From assembly GCA_013399305.1 (NCBI GenBank), contig VXAI01000338.1, positions 117,068 through 181,067 of the forward strand: DNA of 64,000 nt, in the 5' to 3' direction. The notes under the pieces are model-generated. The model was not told the origin of the DNA, did not search any database, and saw nothing but the letters and a program-made list of their open reading frames with translations. The translations under genes and the position numbers were made by a program. Below, piece by piece: positions 13,092-25,255 of this stretch; positions within the stretch are counted from its first letter, which is position 1; each line of letters starts with the position of its first letter. The stretch comes from Rostratula benghalensis (Eukaryota > Chordata > Aves > Charadriiformes > Rostratulidae).

Positions 13092-15659
13092 AGTGCTGCT
13101 GAGTCTAGAACAATTTGGATGCCTGCACCAGGGTATTTAAAGCTAGCCTCTGTATTTCTGTGCTATTCCAGAGTCTCGAGTACAGACAAGCCTGAATATG
13201 CAGCTTGGGCGAGCTGGAGAGGAGTCACACTGTCACTTAATGGCTTAAGCCTCTGCTATTTTTGCAGGCTGGTTTTATGTGTGCAATGTTAAAAGCCCCA
13301 AGTGACACCTCTCTGAACCCCTGAGGCTAAACTCTGATTGGCTAACTTGCAGGTTTTCTTTACAGAGAAACATGTTTTCCATTTTTATAATTGTGGGCCT
13401 AGAAGTTGTTTTAAAGTTAACTTGCACAGATGAACCTTTTAATATGTTTTCTTTTCCATTTTGACAGTTCTGGTGAGGTTGTGAAGCATGACAAATGCCT
13501 GCTATTTGCAAATTCTGGAAAAAGCAGAAGGCACTATGTGACTACACTTGGCAAGAACCTGGTGGTAAGTATCAGCAATGTGCTCACAAAGTACATCCAG
13601 CGTTTTCTGAAAACCTTTTTGGTCTTCTCAAAGGAAAGGTGTGTTTCAGCCAGAGTGAAACGAAGGCCACAGTGGAGTTCAGGATAGGTGAAACAGCAAA
13701 ATTCACAAAGTTTATCAGCTAGCCTGACTCAGCATAAATTTCCTGCAAGATTTTATGTGAACAATTTATGCCATTTGACTAATCCAGGACTCTTTTTTTT
13801 TTTTTTTTTTTTTCTTTCCCTGTTTTATCTAAAGTACGTTAAACTAAAGAAAGAAAGATCTTTACAGCAGATTTACTGAATAAGTTGTCAGAAAAGTGCC
13901 TCTGTGAGAAATGGTTCACCAAAAAGTTTCAAATGCAGGCAATGCATGTTAGCTCTGGTGGGCTGTTCATGGAAAGAGAACCTTACTCTATACATGCAAT
14001 AAATGCATTTCTTCCAGAGAAAAAAATGATGTATATGCAGAAGCAATTTATTTCCTAAGGAACTGTTCTATTTTGAAATTGCAAATCTTTTTTAGAAATT
14101 TTATAACTTTGAAATAATGGAAAAGATCCTTTCCTTGGAAACAAGAAGCGTGTGAAGAAGCTTCCATATAAATGTATTTTAGCAGATCCAGTAGGTAAGT
14201 GTCTCTGTCATTCAGAAGAGGATAGGAAAAACTCTACATCGAAACCGGAGGCAAAAAAAAGGGATGCAATTCACTTAATTTCAGCTGTCTGGGGTAAAAG
14301 AATACTTGATTTTTAGGCACTAAAATACAATGATCTTGTTTTTAAAATGCAGATGAGTGCTGAAATACTTTTAGATCTGAGGTAAATATTCCCTGCAAAA
14401 AAAATACTGTAGAGGGAGCTCTAATGAACACATTTCCAAATGCACTCGAAATGGTTGTTTAATCAGTCAGGTCTTGGAGGATAGGGAACTCAGGGAAAAC
14501 CTAAAAGAAGGATTAGTCATAATATGCATCAACGATTTGTCCCTCTACCTATATTAAATTTTTATAATTCATTAATTGCTTAGATACTGGTAAACAGTAA
14601 GGGGCAGAGCACCAGTCTGAAAAAAACAACCCATGTGAAACAGGATAAATACAATGATAACACTTTGCTGTTATTTTAAGATGCTTGTCTGTTTCTCCTT
14701 TATTCCACTAAAAATTAATTTAATGGGAATATCTCCAAGTTGTACTGCTAAATTTCAATAACTTTCAAGCTGGCTTACTTTATGCAAAAAATAATTCTAC
14801 CTGTTTATTCTGTCTGGTTGTTTCACGAGTGCTTTGCCCTCTGGACTTGCTTTGTTTTTACTAGTTTCTTAGATTTATTTAGAGACTGATTTTTTGTGTT
14901 CCTGACTCATACAAAATTGAAGAAACAACAAACTAGTTTTAACGGGGGTTGTAAGAATTTTGCTAACGTGAAGAATAAAGACTATTCTGTTAACTTGGTT
15001 GTGAAAGTGATTGGAGGAGTTCTCCATTCTGTTTTAGTTGGCCTGAGAAAATAGCAAGCTATGCACTACAGATGATTTAACAATTGAGATTAATCTCTAT
15101 TTGCCTGATTGGAAAATACATTTGTTTCTCTTTACATCCTGTTTAGGGCAAAAAAGGTCTCTTTGCTTTGCAATAATTATCCTCACTGTTATTATTAATA
15201 AAGGACATTGCTCTGTTTCCCAACAATAGATGCTATTGGACCAAGGCCTAGATACACAAAAGGCTTTAGATGCTGATGTGGGATTTAGGTGACTAAATCC
15301 AATAGTTAGATCCTCAAAATCCCTATTCAGATGTTGCCTAATCTTTTAGGTGCCTGAAATCCATAGAAGAAAGGTATTGACATTGAACTTCACAATACTT
15401 CTCTCTCTGTTTACTTGGAGGTGTGTTTCTCTCCTTTCTAGTCATGCAGGCATTTCCAGAGCACATTTGCAGCTTTCAACTCCACAAAATGCAGCAGTTT
15501 CTGCATTTTGTGGTAAAGTGGTCCTAATGCAGTAATACAGAGGTTATATGCCAGTGGAGAGAGTGGAAGAGGACCAGGTTCAATCCATCCTCTTCTTGCT
15601 GGGCAAGAGTCTTCTTAAGACATGGTAAGACAGTTAAATTTCTCTTACTAAGTATTTCT
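13092..15659. other. Unique sequence with a poly(T) tract
   Basis: No genes or interspersed repeats are recognised. A 21-base T run lies at 13,793-13,813. Short open frames around 13,275-13,880 have no domain content. Confidence 0.5.
13793..13813. repeat. Poly(T) tract
   Basis: About 21 consecutive T residues. No adjacent retrotransposon body is visible on the side that would match a minus-strand poly(A) tail, so it is treated as a simple repeat. Confidence 0.85.
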
Positions 15660-16400
15660 TCTTCTCCAGGCTGAACAGCTCCAACTGTCTCAGCCTGTCC
15701 TCATAAGTACTATAGCCCTCTGATTATCTTTGTGGCCCTCCTCTGAACCTGCTCCAACAGGTCCATGATCTTTCTGTGCTAAGGGCTGCAGAGCTGGATG
15801 CAGTACCCCAGGTGGAGTGTCACCAGCGCAGAGTAGAGGGGCAGAATCACCTCCCTCAATCTGCTGGCCGTGCTTCTTTTGATGCAGCCCAGGATGTGGT
15901 TGGCTTTCTGGGCTGCCAGTGCACATTACCCACCCCATGTAGAGCTTCTCATCAACCAATATACCCAAGTCATTTTTCTCAGACCTACTCTCAATCCATT
16001 CTCTACCCAGCCTATGTTTGTGCTTGGGATTGCCCCAATCCACATGGAGGACCCTGAACCGGGCCTTGTGAACTACACAAAGTTCACACAAGGCCAATTT
16101 TGAGCCTGTCTAGATCCATGTGGGTGTCATCCCTTCCCTTCAGTGTGTCAACGGCACCACAGAGCTTGGTGTCAATGACAAACTTGCTGAGGATGCATTC
16201 AATCCCACTGTCCATGTCTCCAACAAGGATGTTAAACAGCACCAGTCCCAGTACTGATCTCTTAGCAATGCCCCTTGTCACTGCTTGCCACTTGGGACAT
16301 CAAGCCATTGACTGCAACTCTTTGAATGAGGCTATCCAGCCAGTTCCTTATCGCCTGAGTGGTCCATCTGTCAATTCCATGTCTCTCCAGTATCTCTTGC
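15660..16400 (-). mobile_element. CR1 LINE fragment, minus strand, lacking both ends
   Basis: Read on the minus strand, this is the palm-to-C-terminal part of the CR1 reverse transcriptase, ending in the peptide region just before the 3' UTR. The stretch that encodes the catalytic Phe-Ala-Asp-Asp motif in CR1 reads Phe-Val-Ile-Asp at 16,171-16,182, so the active site is destroyed. Coding pieces lie at 16,084-16,281 and 15,690-16,097 in different frames. Unlike most CR1 copies it has no 3' UTR or tail repeats: the match stops at about 15,660 inside the coding region. A secondary deletion or recombination must have removed the 3' end. It is old and inactive. Confidence 0.93.
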
Positions 16401-16457
16401 TTAATTGTCAGCATCTGTCTTCAAGTTTTTGTTTCTAACCTGTGCATATTTTTTTGG

Positions 16458-16501
16458 TGAGACTAAATATTAAACTACATATTAGACTTGGTTTAGTCTC
16501 A
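16458..16501. repeat. 10-bp inverted repeat flanking a 24-base loop
   Basis: Bases 16,458-16,467 are the exact reverse complement of 16,492-16,501. The loop is AT-rich. It sits about 55 bases beyond the end of the CR1 fragment. No known element is recognised. Confidence 0.6.
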
Positions 16502-17500
16502 TCTGAAACTCTGCCTTCAAGACTGAATGTGTTTATGAAGTGGTATTTGTTACTGTAGGCTTTGAATGCTGTTCTAGTTACATTTGTTCCACTTTTGAAA
16601 TGTATTTTCATCCTTAGCCCAGTGTTTTTTAGTATTGCTAAGTATTTCCAATGTATTATTTAAAGTGTTGTCTATTTCATATCTGTTTTTTGCCAAGTTA
16701 GTTTAACATCATCCCCTTAAAAGATTTTTCTCCTCCGTTGTCAATTGTGAGTCTTAAGCTATTTTTCTCTTCTCTTTCTCTCAGCCATCTCCTGACCCTG
16801 GCCTTGTAGAAATGATTGTCTGTTGTGTGACTCTGAACCTACAGCCAAAATGCTCATGCTAGTGTAGAATTCAGGTGAAACCTAACTGGTTGACAGCCTA
16901 CAGCTGCTGGGTTAGTTAGGGTGATATCTTCCACTTCTATGAACAAAAGTCTTGCGGCAAAATGAAGTGTGTAGATGTAGTGGTTTAGCATTCTGCTTTG
17001 TCCTTATTCTGTGTAATAATGGCAGATGACTTTGATTCCTCCTGCATTATAAAAACTTGTGCCAAACTACTGAAAAAAAAAGGAAGAAGAAACTGTGAGG
17101 TCTTTTATACTTCTTTTGCGTGTTGTAGTCATGGATGCTTTTCCTTTTAAAAGTAACAGCTATATTAAATCTGATCTCTCTTGTTTTCCCTAAAAGACTC
17201 TTTGGAAGTCCCATATGTATACCATGAGTTTTCTCAGCCCTCTGTTGAAATGCAAAATCGATTAGATATTTCTCCCAGGTGTCTCACAGTGATTGAGTTG
17301 AGTAGGTGTTAATAAAAATAACTGAAAGCATTAAACAGTCTAAATAATAAACCACTTCCCTGCTCTATTAATTAGGTTTTAATTATATGGCACTGTGATG
17401 ATAATCCCGCCTGTTCTCCAGCCATCTATAGTCTTCCAGGAAAAGTTCAGTAGATTTCCTCATGTGAATAACAGGCAGAACTGCCTTTTTGCTTTTAGGC

Positions 17501-17517
17501 TTTTTTTTTTTTTTTTT
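17501..17517. repeat. Poly(T) tract
   Basis: Run of about 17 T residues with no recognised retrotransposon attached. Confidence 0.85.
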
Positions 17518-18930
17518 CCTTTTTTAAAAATGAGATGTATTTTTATAAACTCTTTGTAGGTTGTCTTTAAAACTGACTTTGAGTTGCAAGTCCAGATGTA
17601 ACTACACCAATAACTAATTTTTTTCTTCTAACAGGCAAATTAACTTTCCATTTCTTTGCCATCAATGAAGTGCTAGTAGATGACTTTTCACACAGCCATG
17701 TGGCCAATAATAACTAGTACCACTTTATTTTCATGGTGTGTCTTCAAGTGTTCTGTGATATATTGTTAGCTCTATTCTGCAAGCCCTCCTACACTCCCCA
17801 TAAGACCAGAACGCTTTTTGTGCTAAGTTTCCAAGAAGCTGGAGGCAGGGAGTTTTTCATAGAAACCTTTTTCTCTGCATTTTGCTTTACCTAGAATTAC
17901 ATCAAAGCCAAGATTTTCCCTATTTGCAACATATTGTAGAATATCTCTGTCCCATCACTAACTATGGATTCATAATTATGGGAACTGAATCCTCTGGCTA
18001 TCACTATAACCCATCTTTGTCCTTTGAAGCGACTGTTGTCAGCAATGCAGAATACTCCTTCAAACAGTGTTAAAATTTTCCAACTGAAGCCCTGTAGTGC
18101 TCTCAGATATTAGAGTTTGCAGGGCTTATTGGAAAACAATAATATGGACACCAAGGCAAAGCATAACATTCATTTATTATTGAAAAGCATCCTTTTAATA
18201 CAGAAATAATAAAATTAAATATTTATGTAATCTTGCTATTATTTAAAATGAAATAAATCCTCTACTTTTGTCCTCCCTCTTGTGGTTCCAAAAATGCCCA
18301 AAAGGTCAGTTTGTATCATATAAGCTGACTATGCTGGAAAGGACTGATTTATTTGGGATGTGAATATATTATTCTGAAGCGTTTATTAAACGGGGTTGTG
18401 TGTACATGTTTCTTTACATCACTTCAATCTTATACTTGTAAATTGTAAACTTGTAAGTTTTTCCCAGTTAGTAGACTGAGTATCTTTTTTCAACAGTGAC
18501 TGTGTTAGTTATTCTCCCTCACTCTTCAAAGTTAATGATTTTTCATTAAATTTTTGGTGTGTTTGATATTCATGGCAACCAAAGGGCTGAATACTCTGCC
18601 CACAGCCTTGCTGGTGTGAGTAGCATTCCCTTCACTCGGTTAAACCAGCTCATCTGTGTCACAGGCAAAAGCAGTGTTAGTCCTTATTTGTGCAATTTGG
18701 GAAAAGCTATAGAAAAGATTTGTCTTTCTGGATTTGTCAGTGCAGATCTTGCATCTTACACTCTTCTTACGTGCCATTCCAGGTTGTTTTGACTGACTTT
18801 TTTAGTTACGGATGTGAATGTGATCTGTGTGATCATTAGCAAGGTGCCAATCCACTTAATTACCCTTGCACAGCCCAGTACAACAAAAGAAAGCCCTACT
18901 GGTTTCTACTCCTGCTTTAGGTAAATTAAT

Positions 18931-19680
18931 GAAATCACAAAATTGTCACAGTTGGAAAGGACCTCTGATATCACCAGTTCCAACCATACACAAAACCACA
19001 ACCCACACTCTACAATCTCACCACTAGAGCATGCCCTGAAGTGCCACATTTATATGTTTCTTAAATACCTCCAGAGATGGTGACTCCACAACCTCCCTGG
19101 GCAGGCTGTTCCAGTGCCTGACCACTCTTTCAGTAAAGTAATTCTTGCTTCTATCCAGTCTAAACCTCCCCTGCTGTGACTTCATACCACTTCTTCTGGT
19201 GCTGTCACTATTAACTTGGGAGAAGAAGCCAGCACCCACCTCCCTTGAACTTCCTTTCAGGCAGTTGTAGTGGGTAATGAGGTCTCCACTCAGGTTCCCC
19301 CAAGCCAAGTACGACCAGTTCCCCTCAGGCTCTCCTTGTAGGACTTGTTCTCTAGACCCCTCACCAGCTTGGTAGCTCTCTGTTGGACACGCTCTGGCAT
19401 TTCAATGTTCTTCTTGTAATGAGGGACCCAGAACTGAACACAGAACTTGAGGTGAGGCCTCACCAGTGTCGAGTACAGAGGAACTATCACTTCCCTACTT
19501 CTGATGGCCACACTATTCCTGCTACAGGCTAGGCTACTATTGGCCTTCTTGGCCGCCTGGGCACACTGCTGACTTGCCTTAAGCTGGATGTCCACCAGCA
19601 CCCCCAGGTCCTTTTCTGTTGGGCAGATTTCCATCCACTCTTCTCCAAACCTGTAGCGCTGCAGGTGGTTGTGGCGCAAT
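18931..19680 (-). mobile_element. CR1 LINE, 5'-truncated, minus strand
   Basis: The low-coordinate end has the CR1 3' tail in reverse (GAAATCACAAAATTGTCACAG-like), then the 3' UTR with its conserved ggaaaggacct block, then the C-terminal part of the reverse-transcriptase reading frame up to 19,679. The frame is open in two pieces, 19,290-19,679 and 19,024-19,308, joined by a frameshift. It ends downstream of the catalytic motif, so only the thumb and C-terminal region remain. The 3' UTR differs from the other minus-strand copy at 20.8 kb, so this is a different CR1 subfamily. Inactive. Confidence 0.95.
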
Positions 19681-20843
19681 AGTGGCTAATGGTGTCCCTA
19701 GGTGATTTCTCAGTGTTGAGCTGTCCTGCTGAGTCCTCAACTGAGTAGCAGTCCTGGAAGGAGCAGGAGCAAATAAAGCATAAGGTAACTTGTGGTACAT
19801 TTTTCAGAGTTGCCTATCCTGTACATAACCCACATGTTGGCAATCTGTATAAAAACTTTTGAAGTTCTCTGACACCGTTCACGTTAGCATGGCAACTGAG
19901 GTTTGAGGGAATAGTGTTGATGAGGTGTGTTAGTGTTTCTGTGCATTTCCTGCACGCTTTTCTTGGATCTCCAGGGGAAGAGTCTGGAGAGGAAGATATT
20001 TTTTTCTCCTCCTCAAAGCTGAGAATGGCTGGTGGATATAAGGGTAGCTGAGTTAATTTTTCTTATGTGCAAAAGCATCAGGTTGCAAATGTTCCCATTG
20101 GGAACTCTTCCTTCTGCTGGACTAATGCCCACTTTTGAATCCTGTTTCTGCAAATGAATTCTACGTGGCTTGTCATCCCCAACATAAGTGCCCTCAGTTC
20201 AGTAAAATAAAGCCTACATTTTGTGCCGCAGGGAAGTAACAGATTCCATAGAGGACAGTCTTTTCTTTTTAATGTTAAAAAAAAAAATCCAATCATCTAA
20301 ATAGCCTAGGTGAAGCTTTCAGGAAAAGGAAATAATATCCCTTTTTTCTTGATATATCAGGTATTTTTCACTATGACTGTGAAGTTCATGGCTATGTTGT
20401 GTAGGAAGACACTGCAGGGAAGAACCATGAGGTCTAGTTCCTTAAATATGATAAGGAAAGACAGAAAACAGTGTGTAATCAAACCCTGCCCGGAAAGAAA
20501 TTTTTTTTTCCTGATTCTTTCTTCTGAAAGGCTTCTCCTAAAGTTCTTTTAAAGAGGATTAAACATTTAGATTTAGTCATTTGCTACTGGTTCTTACCAG
20601 TTTGCTCTTTTGGGATGTCATGGGATAAATGACATATATTTATATATTGCCAAAATTGTCTTTCAGATTAAATACCTTTTCACCACCACTGATGTCTACC
20701 CATCTGTGTGTTTGCTGAGAGCAATACTGTCTCCTTTCAGACTTTTCAAAACAAAACTTCTTTTTCTATGTTTCCTTTTGGAACATCTTCAGTGAAGCTC
20801 TTCTGGCTTCAGTTCACTAGTATCACAAGGGCTGAGAATAACA
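19681..20843. other. Unique sequence between CR1 copies
   Basis: About 1.2 kb without a recognisable gene or repeat. Open frames do not exceed 80 codons. It starts at the 5' truncation point of the neighbouring CR1. Confidence 0.5.
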
Positions 20844-21861
20844 CATAGAATCACAGAATATCAGAAATTGGAAGGGACCTTGAAAGATCATCTGGTCCAA
20901 TCCCCCTGCCAGAGCAGGAACACCTAGATCAGGTCACACAGAAACGTGACCAGGAGGGATTGAATGTCTCCAGAGAAGGAGACTCCACAACCTCTCTGGG
21001 CAGCCCATTCCAGTGTTCTGTCACCCTCACTGTGAAGAAGCTTTTTCTCATATTTAAGTGGAAGCTCCTGTGTTCCAGCTTGCACTCATTGCCCCTTGTC
21101 CTGTCATTGCCTGTCACTGAGAAGAGCCTGGCTCTATCCTCCTGACACTCACCCTTTACATATTTAGAAACATTCAGGAGGTCACCCTTCAATCTCCCCT
21201 TCTCCAAGCTAAAGAGACCCAGCTCCCTCAAGTCTTTCCTCATACGGGAGATGCTCCACTCCCTTAATCATCTTTGTGGCTCTACGCTGGATTCTCTCAA
21301 GCAGTTCCCTGTCCCTCTGGAACTGAGGGGCCCAGAACTGGACACAATATTCCAGCTGCGGTCTCACCAGGGCAGAGGAGAGGGGGAGGAGAACCTCTCT
21401 GGACCTACTGACCATAGCCCTTCTAATACACTCCAGGATGCCGTTGGCCTTCTTGGCCACAAGGGCACAGTGCTGGCTCATGGTCATCCTGCTGTCCACC
21501 AGGCCCCCCAGGTTCCTTTCCTCTACACTTCTCTCCAACATGTCAGTTCCCAACCTATACTGGTAGCTGGGGTTGTTCTTGCCCAGATGCAAGGCTCTAC
21601 ATTTGCCCTTGTTACATTTCACTAAATTTCTCCTTGCCCAACTCTCCAACCTGACTGGGTCCCACTGGATGGCAGTGTGGCCTTCTGGTATGTCAGCCAC
21701 TCTTCCCAGTTTGGTGTCATCAGCAAACTTGCTGATAGTGAACTCTACTCCGTCATCCAAGTCATTGATGAATATATTGAATAATACTGGGCCCAGTATA
21801 GATCCCTGAGAGACTCCACTGGATACAGGTCTCCAACTAGAGTCCATCCCATTGACCACAA
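20844..21861 (-). mobile_element. CR1 LINE, 5'-truncated, minus strand, relatively well preserved
   Basis: This 1-kb copy keeps its 3' tail (ATAGAATCACAGAAT in reverse), the whole 3' UTR and the second half of the reverse-transcriptase frame, including the catalytic region. It is truncated at about 21,861 in the palm domain. Its 3' UTR matches the plus-strand copy at 31,045-31,376 closely, so the two belong to one subfamily in opposite orientation. The long uninterrupted frame suggests it is younger than its neighbours. It cannot be autonomous because the endonuclease and N-terminal reverse transcriptase are absent. Confidence 0.96.
21209..21859 (-). pseudogene. CR1 reverse transcriptase fragment (palm to C-terminus)
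   Basis: The frame is 216 codons and codes for the CR1 ORF2 product from the palm domain to the C-terminal region. The sequence begins before the conserved block [11 protein letters not shown]. The catalytic Phe-Ala-Asp-Asp motif is intact at 21,716-21,727. The usual CR1 order of conserved blocks follows: a Lys-Cys block after the palm, an LGVLVD-like block (here LGGLVD), and SRSREV. The frame breaks near 21,209-21,243 and continues in another phase at 20,929-21,243 towards the 3' UTR. Reverse transcriptase copies CR1 RNA at nicked target DNA in the nucleus, but this copy lacks the endonuclease and fingers and is dead. Confidence 0.92.
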
Positions 21862-23839
21862 TATTTCACACAATATTTCAGATGAGTTTTCTATTTTGTC
21901 TTGACATGAGAAATGACTAGCTCTTTCTTCAAAGGCTCTCATGTGAAATTGCCTGGGATAGCCCCTTGTATAAAGGAAACCTGTTCTTTCTTTCTGCAGT
22001 TGTTGCTACCATCTGATGATAAAAAAAATCCCTGACGATATGTAAGGTGTTATAAAGGTTAGATCTGTACCGTAAGATACTTAAAATGTAGTGACACCAA
22101 AATTCAAGATAAATGTTAATACATATAGAAGCTGATTTTGTTAGGATCACAGCATTTTCCTCTTTATCACATTCAGAACTATTTAAATTAATTTAGCTGA
22201 ATAGAGGCATAGCACAGCACAGAACATAAGTACCATTAGCAAAGAAGAAGAAAAAGAGAATAGGACTAACCAGTAGTCAACTATCACATGTGGGTAGAAC
22301 TGGATACACGAGTTACTTACACTGTTGTCTTCTGTTGTAATGCATAAAGGGCTTAAAGCTTCTCTTTCTCCAGCAGTAATACGTACATATAAGTGCATAC
22401 CATGTAGCTGTGTTTTTTTCAGTCTTCAGAGCACAGGTAAATTTTGCAGAGAGAAGTGTTTCTCTCAAGGGAACTCCAGGGAGCATGAAAGAAAGCATGG
22501 AGAAAGCTCAGTGAGTAAATTGCTGCAAAATTAGAAAGTGGCACTTACACAATCTTGTTATGAAAAAATCCCACCAAAGAACTTACTGGGATTTCTGCAT
22601 TATTTTTTTAAACTTCAGAATTTGAATCATTTTATGCGCATTTAAACAAAATATGATCCAGAGATAAAATACAATAGTGAATTGCTGTGTTTTTCAGCCT
22701 GCTTTTTATGTTTTCTTTACCTTTACACTTAATTGGCTACTGAGATTTAGAATCACACATTGCCACCCACGTTCTAGGCTGGTATTGACTAAAAGTAAAG
22801 AAAGGGATCATTGGTTGAGAGACCAAATTATTTCCTTTGCTGGCTTATCCCCAGTGAGGTGCCTGAGAAAAATTCCAACCAAGTTTTAGGCACAGAATCC
22901 ATGTGCTGATATAGACGTGGCAATCTGTTTTATAAAGATGGAATGAATGCATATTACTGGATGAAAGGAACATTTTTTGTGGTCATTCAGAATGCTACTA
23001 GACTCTCGGGCATCAGAATGAAGCTACATGTCTTTGCATAATTCAAGGTCCAATGGAAAAATGGACATTTTGTTTCAGTTTTCTGGCTTCCTTCTAAAAT
23101 ACTAGTAACTTAGTTTTGAATGCCACCATCCCACTGACAGCAAAAGTCTCACTAAATTCAGTAAGAAATTGGACTTTATATATTTTTGTCTCTATTATGT
23201 TGGAATGCCTTAAGTGTTGCCTGCAGCTAGATTTTGGACTTGATATTTCACTTCTGTCTGTAGTCAGCTGCAAAAAAAAAAAAAAAAAAGGAAAAAAAAG
23301 GCACTGCAATCAATTCAAAGGTTTATCTGTCATTCAGAAGAGGGTTTGGTTTTTTTGTAATTTTGTGCAACAGATGCATCAGCTTCCCTGGTAGTAAGCA
23401 GGTTGGAGATGAAACTGGTTCTAGAGCAAGCAGGCCCCTCCCCCCTTTCTCTCCTTTGTGATGGGGATGAACCTGGAAGGCCAGCAAATGAGAATGAGGG
23501 TCCACAAGGACGTGTCCTTCTGTCTTTGGTCGGTTGCCAAAATCAGCACATGAATTACCAAGACTTGGAGTTGACCCCCATTCCTAACTGCCAGTTCTGC
23601 CATAACTCAAGCGCTCCTGTAAATCAAGAACCTCTGCCCCCAACAATGATGAATGTGTGTTGGACACAAATAATTGTAGAGGATCTGGCTGTTCAGCACA
23701 GTTCCACAGATGGTATTTTCACTCTGGGTTGAGTTCTATCAATCCCCAATAAGCTGTTTTTCAAACATTATGCAAGAACTTCCATGTAGGAGTAAAGTGC
23801 ACCTTCATTGTATAGCTTTCTCTTGAAATTGGAGAGGTA
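21862..23839. other. Unique sequence with a poly(A) tract
   Basis: No genes or interspersed repeats are recognised. A 109-codon open frame (23,403-23,732, plus) has no recognisable domain. An 18-base A run at 23,272-23,289 lies about 110 bases before it. A short near-duplicate of the sequence ACAATATTTCA occurs twice at 21,858-21,880, exactly at the CR1 truncation point. Confidence 0.45.
23272..23289. repeat. Poly(A) tract
   Basis: About 18 consecutive A residues followed by GG and eight more A. No CR1 or recognised retrogene ends here, so it is annotated as a simple repeat. Confidence 0.85.
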
Positions 23840-23841
23840 TA

Positions 23842-24921
23842 TATCTGATGGATGGACTCTATGGTGGATGAGGAGTTAGCTGGATGGTCACATTCAGAGG
23901 ATAGTAGTCAATGGCTCAGTGTCCAGTTGGAGATCTGTGACAAGTGGTGTCGCTCAGAGGCCTGTGCTGGGACCAGTTCTGCTTAAGATCTTCATCAATG
24001 ACATAGACAGAGGGGTCATGTGTATTCTCAGCAAGTGGGGCATCTTGCTGAGGCCCATCTTGCAGACTACACCAAGCTGAGGGGTACGGTTGACACACCT
24101 GAGAGACAGGACATCATCTGAGGGCACCTGGACAAACTCAATAAATGAGCCCATGTGAACCTCATGACATTCAACAATGTACTTGGGCCATGGAACCCCA
24201 GGGATCAAGAGAGGCTGTGGGATAGAGATATTGAGAGCAGCCGTGCCCAGAAGGACTTGGGGGAACTGGTGGATGAAAAGCAAGACATGAGCTGACAATG
24301 TGCACTTACAGATCAGAAAGCCAACCATATCCTGAGCTGCATCAGAAGCAGGGTGAGCAGCAGATCAAAGGAAGTGATTTTGCTCATCTACTCCTCTCTG
24401 GTGAGGCCCCACCTGGAGTACTGCTTCCAGAAATGGACCCCTCAGCACAGGAAGGATATGGACTTGTTGGAGCAGGTTCAGAGTGCCATGAAGATGATCA
24501 GAGAGTCAGAGCACCTCTCCTATGAAGACAGGCTGTGAGCTGAGATTGTTCAGCCTGGAGAAGGGAGGGGCTCCAGGGAGACCTTATAGCAGTCTTACAG
24601 TACTTAAAAAGTGCTTATGAGAAAGATGGGGACAGACTTTTTAGCATGATATGAGAAGGGCTAATGATTTAAAACTAAAAGAGGGTAGATTCAGACTAGA
24701 TACAAGGAAGAAGATTTTTACCATGAGGGTGGTGAAACACTGGCCCAGGTAGCCCAGGGAGGCAATACGTGCCCCATCCCTGGAAATACTCAACGTCAGG
24801 TTGGATGAGGCTCTGAGCAACCTGATCTTGTTGAAGGTGTTCCTGCTTATTGCAGGGAGGCTCAAGTAGATTAACTTTAAAGGTCCTTTTCAACCCAAAC
24901 TATTCTATGATTCTGAGATTC
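23842..24921 (+). mobile_element. CR1 LINE, 5'-truncated, plus strand, degraded
   Basis: From about 23,842 the plus strand follows the CR1 reverse-transcriptase region (Gly-Ser/Gly-Pro-Val-Leu block near 23,960-23,990), then the C-terminal region, the 3' UTR and the tail at 24,890-24,921 (ATTCTATGATTCTGAG). The catalytic motif is lost: around 24,030-24,065 an insertion with a local duplication of gcatcttgc-like sequence interrupts the palm. Many stops and frameshifts break the frame, with longest remaining pieces of 75 codons (24,298-24,525) and 61 codons (24,353-24,538). Old, inactive copy of the same broad subfamily as those at 27.8, 29.8 and 37.0 kb. Confidence 0.94.
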
Positions 24922-25202
24922 TTGTAGCTGCAGAAATCAATTTAAAGCATTGAAGATATCATTCCTCCTCTGCTACACTTGAGTTTCTACTGGAAGAGGT
25001 GTGACTTACTAGACGTACTTGGCAGAGTCAGGTGTTTCTTGTAATATCTACTATCTTTTTGAAGAACCCTACTTTCAGCTTTGAAAACTTTTACCTGTAC
25101 ATGTAACACCCATGTTTTAATGGGTGACCATGATGGCTCTTCTGGAATTGTGAATCTGTAAGTGCTTTTGTTGAGTTTTCTATAATGGGAGTTCTGAGAG
25201 GC

Positions 25203-25255
25203 TCTGATGATTTTGAGAGGTCTCTTTCAACCTCAACAATTTCATGATTCTGTGA
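25203..25255 (+). mobile_element. CR1 LINE, very short 3' end remnant
   Basis: About 50 bases match the last part of the CR1 3' UTR and tail: a GATGATTTT block, a GAGGTCTCTTTCAACCTC block and ATTTCATGATTCTGTGA. It lies only 280 bases beyond the preceding CR1 tail, so it could be an independent severely truncated insertion or a segment split off by rearrangement. Confidence 0.8.

Larger units (their letters stand above)
16401..18930. other. Unique sequence between two CR1 copies
   Basis: No genes are recognised. It contains a 10-bp inverted repeat just beyond the CR1 fragment and a poly(T) run at 17,501-17,517. Open frames are all under 80 codons. Confidence 0.5.

Noticed and set aside
15570..15600. 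GGTTCAATCC-like motif considered as a tRNA T-arm
   Set aside because: No acceptor stem, D-arm or anticodon arm can be folded around it.
15776..16438. Plus-strand frames over the CR1 fragment at 15.7-16.4 kb
   Set aside because: They are antisense shadows of the minus-strand CR1 reverse transcriptase.
21251..21809. Plus-strand frames of 78-124 codons over the CR1 at 20.8-21.9 kb
   Set aside because: Antisense to the CR1 coding strand, so not genes.
23272..23732. Poly(A) run followed by a 109-codon frame, considered as a retrogene
   Set aside because: A retrogene on the plus strand would have its poly(A) after the frame, not before it, and the frame has no recognisable domain.
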